Shown here piece by piece: positions 59,272-64,000 of a stretch of 64,000 bases of DNA (positions within the stretch are counted from its first letter, which is position 1; each line of letters starts with the position of its first letter). The position numbers and the translations under genes were made by a program. The stretch spans positions 1 through 64,000 of the forward strand of contig CAJNYU010001015.1 of the NCBI GenBank assembly GCA_905331475.1, given 5' to 3'. The notes under the pieces are model-generated. The model had not been told where the DNA came from, did not search any database, and saw only the letters and a list, made by a program, of their open reading frames with translations. Origin of the DNA: Rotaria socialis. Taxonomy: Eukaryota > Rotifera > Eurotatoria > Philodinida > Philodinidae.

Positions 59272-59704
59272 AAAACGGATAAACAAAAAACAAATTGTGT
59301 CTTGATAAAACACATTTGACAATAGGAAAAATTCGACTGAATTTATCGTTTCATACTTTGTTTCATGGATTCTATTGATATGTTTTTTTCTACTTCTTCT
59401 TCTACTTCTACTTCTTTATCTATCTCTCACAGTTGTTTGTTAGTCTCAATATTGCTGGTACTCTTGATTCTCGATGTAACAAATAAAAAGAACAACAAAA
59501 AATAACAAATATAAGATCTATATCATAGATTGGGCTAGTTCATATTTGCTTTTGACATGAAGACACGTACATATTAGCATAACTGGGATAGAGATAAATA
59601 TTAAAAAATCGCGATATAGACTCATGTATTGATATTATTAGTTTTTCTTTCAAGTATTGAATATTCTGACAAACGTTGCTAAGATTTTGTCGATCGTGTC
59701 TATT

Positions 59705-59726
59705 ATGATGATGATGATGATGATGA
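59705..59726. repeat. (ATG)n microsatellite
   Basis: About seven ATG/GAT units. Confidence 0.9.
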
Positions 59727-61260
59727 CGAATGAAATTTATTTTATATCAAATATTTTTATTTTTGATGTATGCTATTGATAGATTTATTGCAAAATTACG
59801 CAATTTTCTCTATTATAATATGTCGTGTAACAGTATTGATTTGCAAAGGAAAAAAAAACAAATACTCATATTGAATTAGTTTATGAATCGTTTTGAATTT
59901 CAAGTATCTCTTCAGTTGTACTTTGCATAGTCAGAATTATAACCTTTGTTACATAATATAAACATTTGAATCAGAAGTCCGTTGCCATGGTAGTTGTGAA
60001 TCATAATTTATTTCCAAATTTGTTATAAAATTTTAACCATGATGCATAATATTAAAAGCTACTAGAATGATGATGCAAAGCTAAATTGTCTTATGATGAC
60101 GCATCGCAGAGATCTGTTTTAATTTTGCAGTTGACATTGACACATCTGGCGTCGATGAATCAAAGAAACAAATGATTTGTTTATGGAAGGATGATTGAGA
60201 ATTTAGTACAGTGAGGAATGTCTCTATTCAAAAACAAACAGTTTGACTAACAATGAACCACGATAAAATGAACTTTTTTGGTCACAGTTAATTTTGAAAT
60301 ATCGTTTGTATCATACAATTTTTGAAGATTAGATTCGATGATCAATTAGTTTTATTTAAAGTTTATAAAATATTTACATAAGACTTCAAAAGTTTTATTC
60401 TATCAGATTTTATTGTTATGAAAGGTATCACTATAATTTATTCTTGTTCATGGTAAGTCAAAAAAGAAGTTTTTTTCAGTGTATGTCTTTGGACACTGCT
60501 AATGTCTATGTTATTGAATTTCAACCAGTTCGTCAGTATTTATTCACTAAGGAAATTTTAGAATGCTCGCAAAGTTTCAATCAAAAAGGATGTTCTTCTT
60601 CCACCAACATGATGCAAAATCCAGATTACGTGTAGATTCGATATCACGATTTGAAAAAACAACATTTTTGTCAGATAAAAATTGCGAACATATTTCAAGA
60701 TTATTAGAAATATCGATACAAATATCTGCAGATCTACATTCTATTTTATCAGCGAATATCTAGAAATACATTGCAACTTGAGGTCGATGACAGTAATTCG
60801 ACTTCAAAACTCGATTGGAAGAAAATCTTCGCAGTATCGTATGAGTTTATTTTCAGTTCACGCAGTGAGATATAAACCCCAGGGATTCTCTCCTAAAATT
60901 TTGCGTTGATGCAATTAAAATATTTCTGAATAATATTGATAAATTCTAAAATATAACGATCGGTTCGCTCATTGTATTGCTGTCAGTTTATTTTCATTTG
61001 TTCCGCATGTTTTTTCTTGTAATAAACTCAATCTATCTTCTTTTTAATTCAGATTGTCAACTTCACAAATATGGATGAAACATGCACAACTTTCTCGTAT
61101 CGTGTAGCGACTTTGTGTTCAACATGTATCCTATTTCAATTTCTACCTATTTACATTTGCTCATTACAGGCTTCAGTACTTATAGCATATCGATGTTCAT
61201 AGACTGTCTATAATGCAATGTCGAGAGTGTCTACGATTGAATAGTTCTCTAATCTATGAT

Positions 61261-61281
61261 AACAACAACAACAACAACAAC
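61261..61281. repeat. (AAC)n microsatellite
   Basis: Seven AAC units. Confidence 0.9.
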
Positions 61282-62398
61282 GCTCGATTTGGTATGAGAT
61301 TGATGAGCAGCAAATATTTCTCATGCAGTAAATTTTTTGTTGATGTAACCGTTTAATTCGATATAATTAAATTTATTGAACCCATACTTCAAAAACATTT
61401 GCAGAAATTTTAGCCAGTATTTCATTAATAGTTGCCAACATCATCAACTTAACATTAAGGGAAAAGAATTTAAGCAATAGATAATGTTATCAAAATCAAA
61501 GTATAAAATGTAACAGATAATATTTGACATTTATATAATACGTGCAAAAGCTTTATCTTGTATTGTGCAGTTATGATGAAATTTTATTGGTAAATTGAAT
61601 GCGATCATCTTCAGAATTGACGCTGTTGATCAGTCGAAATCTATGCGTATTTCAATTGATAAAACTACTACACATCAAATTCTAACTAGTTTATCTAGTA
61701 GACATAGGAAAATTCTCGAGAATAGCAAAGAGAAAAACAGTTACTTGCTGCTATGTGTATATAATTTATTTTTTTGCGTTCTTGTCATTCTCTATTTCCA
61801 ATGTATACTGAACGCGTTCTGCATGAATATTCAATATTTATGTATATGTTGCAAAGTTTTACATAAGAAAAGTAATTGTGTATGATTGACTGATTTTATC
61901 AATGTACGATGTAAACTGACTTCAACACACATATAAAAAAATGGCACAGTTTGCTGCAATGTTATGAATGCATAATATAACGATCAGTTGAATTGAAATT
62001 TGAATGAAACCTACGTAATCAACAAGTATTTGCATGTACGTCAGCATGGTATATATACATACACATCAATAATTGTTAGGCGTTACTGATAGATAGTATC
62101 AACATATTCTGTTGGTCTTCTCACTAAAGTATATCTAAAAAAAGATTGAATGCTTTTATGTAATATCGTATACCTGTAGTGATATGATGATGAAAATGAT
62201 TGAAATTGGCATGAGTTCATGCTGTTCGTATTTCACTTGATATACGATGTATTCATATCATCATCAACAGATCAAATAACTATCTAGTGCTGACCTCTCT
62301 CTCGTTCGAGATTTTTCTTTTCTGAGAGGTATTACTAGGAGTACGGAAAATAAGCATGTCGTCAATTTTAAGTTCATTTCAGTAGATAAGAATAAAAA

Positions 62399-63976
62399 AT
62401 GAGCGACGATGAAGAGGTACGAGAAGATTTATTTTACGAAAATTTAAATTTTATTAGAGAAATATATAGATTCGTGTTGTACAAGATCAAATATACGATG
62501 AATCAATGGATGTAAGAAATCAATGAACTAAGTTTTACGAAAATTACCTTCTCTTCTGTTTAAAGGTCATCGATGGAGAGGATGTGGCCAGTGTATATAC
62601 GCCACAGCCTGGTAGTCGAAGGCCTCCAGGTTTGTGAATTTATTTAAAAAGTTTTTTATTTTCATATGAATAAAAAGATTTTTAAATATAGAAAGCCTAG
62701 GTTCACCAAGAACTGGCCTTAAGCGATCAAATCTTTTAACCGTTCCAGGTTTATTTAAATAAATATTTGTGAAAAATATATGTTATAGTTTTCTAAATAT
62801 TGTCTTGTATAAAAATTGCTTTGAACTTAAGACAAAGAATCTAAATTTGTCTTAGATTGTTCCAATTTCAATTTTTTAGCACCAGATTCCAATGGACCAG
62901 CTAGTCTGCCGAAATTTTCTCGTGAACCACCAATACATCATCAACGAGACGAAAGTCCCGGTGTTAGTCCGCGTGTATGATATTTGATATGTCATTTTTA
63001 ATCTTAGAAAAGCATTATTTATCCTATAGGATGATGATACACAAGGCGATTCAGATTATGATCCGCCGTCATCACAAATCTTAAATGGTGGTGCTGGTGG
63101 TCAAAAACAATATAGAGCACCCGATCCAAATGCATACGATCCATCCTTGTATAGAGATTTACCAGTGTCGGCAGAAATAAAAGATATATTTAAATGTATT
63201 GAAAAGTAATCGATTATCTTTTCTTCGCTTGCACAAGAAGTTTTTTCCAATTAAATTCCATTTAGATTTCAACCACAAGACATCGTACTTGATACAAAAT
63301 TAAGACCATTTATTTCAGAATATATACCAGCTATTGGTGACATTGATGCTTTTCTTAAAGTATATGAACGTATAAAAACAAGTCGGGAATAAGCAATTTT
63401 CTTTTCAATAAAGGTACCACGACCTGATGGAAAAGAAGATTCGCTTGGCCTTGCTGTGCTTGATGAACCATCATCAAGACAAACTGATCCACATGTTCTT
63501 AAGCTTCAACTACGTTATACATCCAAACAACCTATAAGTACAAGTTTAACAAATGTGAGTAGAACGGAATGCAAATATCGATATTTATTGGAGTTATTTT
63601 TCTTCTTGCGTAAATTTTCTTCATAGGCTATTAGACGTGTATCAAATGCTGACAAAAATCCAAAAGCAATTGAAGAATGGGTACATAATATTAGTAAATT
63701 ACAAAAAGCCAAGACAGTTGATACTATTCAATATCGAAAGTTTGTCAACAAAGAAAATTATAAATTTATAAATTATGACCTTATATTCTTATAGACCTAT
63801 GCCCGATATTGATAGTTTAATGCAAGAATGGCCAGTTCAATTTGAAGAACTTCTTAAAGAGGTTTATTATTTTTAAGCAATTATGGTGTATTAAATAATT
63901 TTCTGTCTCTTCTAGACATCGGTACCACCTGCTGATGTTGATACAGACTTAGCTACATACGCTGATATTGCATGTT
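62399..63976 (+). CDS. IFT46: Intraflagellar transport protein 46, 5' part
   Basis: Eleven exons are visible before the window ends: 62399-62416, 62470-62511, 62566-62629, 62692-62748, 62880-62974, 63030-63206, 63266-63359, 63414-63554, 63627-63739, 63795-63861, 63916-63976 (then an intron starting GTATGT). The protein begins MSDDEE and has an acidic, Ser/Pro-rich N-terminal half. The conserved core follows: PFISEYIPAIGDIDAFLK, then VPRPDGKEDSLGLAVLDEP, DPHVLKLQLRY, PKAIEEWVHNISKL and PDIDSLMQEWP. IFT46 belongs to the IFT-B complex of cilia and carries cargo such as outer dynein arms, so the organism is ciliated. Exon 6 contains one extra base: a run of five A (63179-63183) where four would keep the frame that leads to DIFKCIEK and the next exon. 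Read literally it stops at 63192-63194. All other phases agree. Confidence 0.9.
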
Positions 63977-64000
63977 GTATGTAAAATATTATTATTCGTT

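Larger units (their letters stand above)
59272..62398. other. Intergenic between ODC and IFT46
   Basis: About 3 kb of AT-rich DNA without a supportable gene. Simple repeats at 59705-59726 and 61261-61281. Overlapping plus frames at 60444-60909 are unsupported. Confidence 0.5.

Overview
The window is AT-rich animal nuclear DNA. Its genes have many short introns (mostly about 45-75 bp, canonical GT..AG), and the gaps between them are full of short inverted-repeat transposons. Intron size, base composition, the ciliary gene IFT46 and the dense non-autonomous DNA elements fit a bdelloid rotifer (Adineta/Rotaria-like). That assignment is an inference; I see no diagnostic telomere repeat or rRNA.

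Layout. 1-12.1 kb is a transposon graveyard. It holds palindromic AAACCCTTTAAGGGTTT motifs, a terminal-inverted-repeat (TIR) element (1386-2180), a 1.8-kb fold-back structure (2535-4326), a decayed DDE transposase (4785-6010), a second decayed transposon-like gene on the minus strand (6904-9190), and two hairpin elements (10093-10796 and 11743-12114). 14.6-16.6 kb holds a tiny two-exon gene of unknown function, a 108-bp hAT-like MITE with a perfect 8-bp target duplication, and a GT32-type glycosyltransferase. 16.6-31 kb is a gene desert with microsatellites, hairpins, a hAT-like MITE carrying an assembly gap (28049-28594) and a 911-bp TIR element (29389-30299). 31.65-40.05 kb is a large minus-strand ZNFX1-like helicase/zinc-finger gene whose exons I could chain almost completely. 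41.4-42.6 kb has two related MITEs with purine-rich subterminal repeats. 45.3-46.1 kb is a two-exon gene of unknown function. 50.3-52.8 kb is SLX1, the GIY-YIG nuclease. 53.9-54.25 kb has another hAT-like MITE, partly duplicated in tandem. 56.2-58.9 kb is a complete ten-exon ornithine decarboxylase gene. 62.4 kb to the window end is the 5' part of IFT46.

The genes do not form one pathway: ZNFX1 (RNA surveillance/small-RNA biology), SLX1 (DNA junction repair), ODC (polyamines), IFT46 (cilia) and the glycosyltransferase (sphingolipid or glycan) are unrelated housekeeping functions. What links the non-coding part is a set of five short elements with exact 8-bp target-site duplications, pointing to repeated mobilisation by hAT-like transposases not encoded here. 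Two reading-frame discrepancies of one base (IFT46 exon 6, ZNFX1 exon 2/3) and ambiguous bases beside duplicated sequence suggest residual assembly errors.
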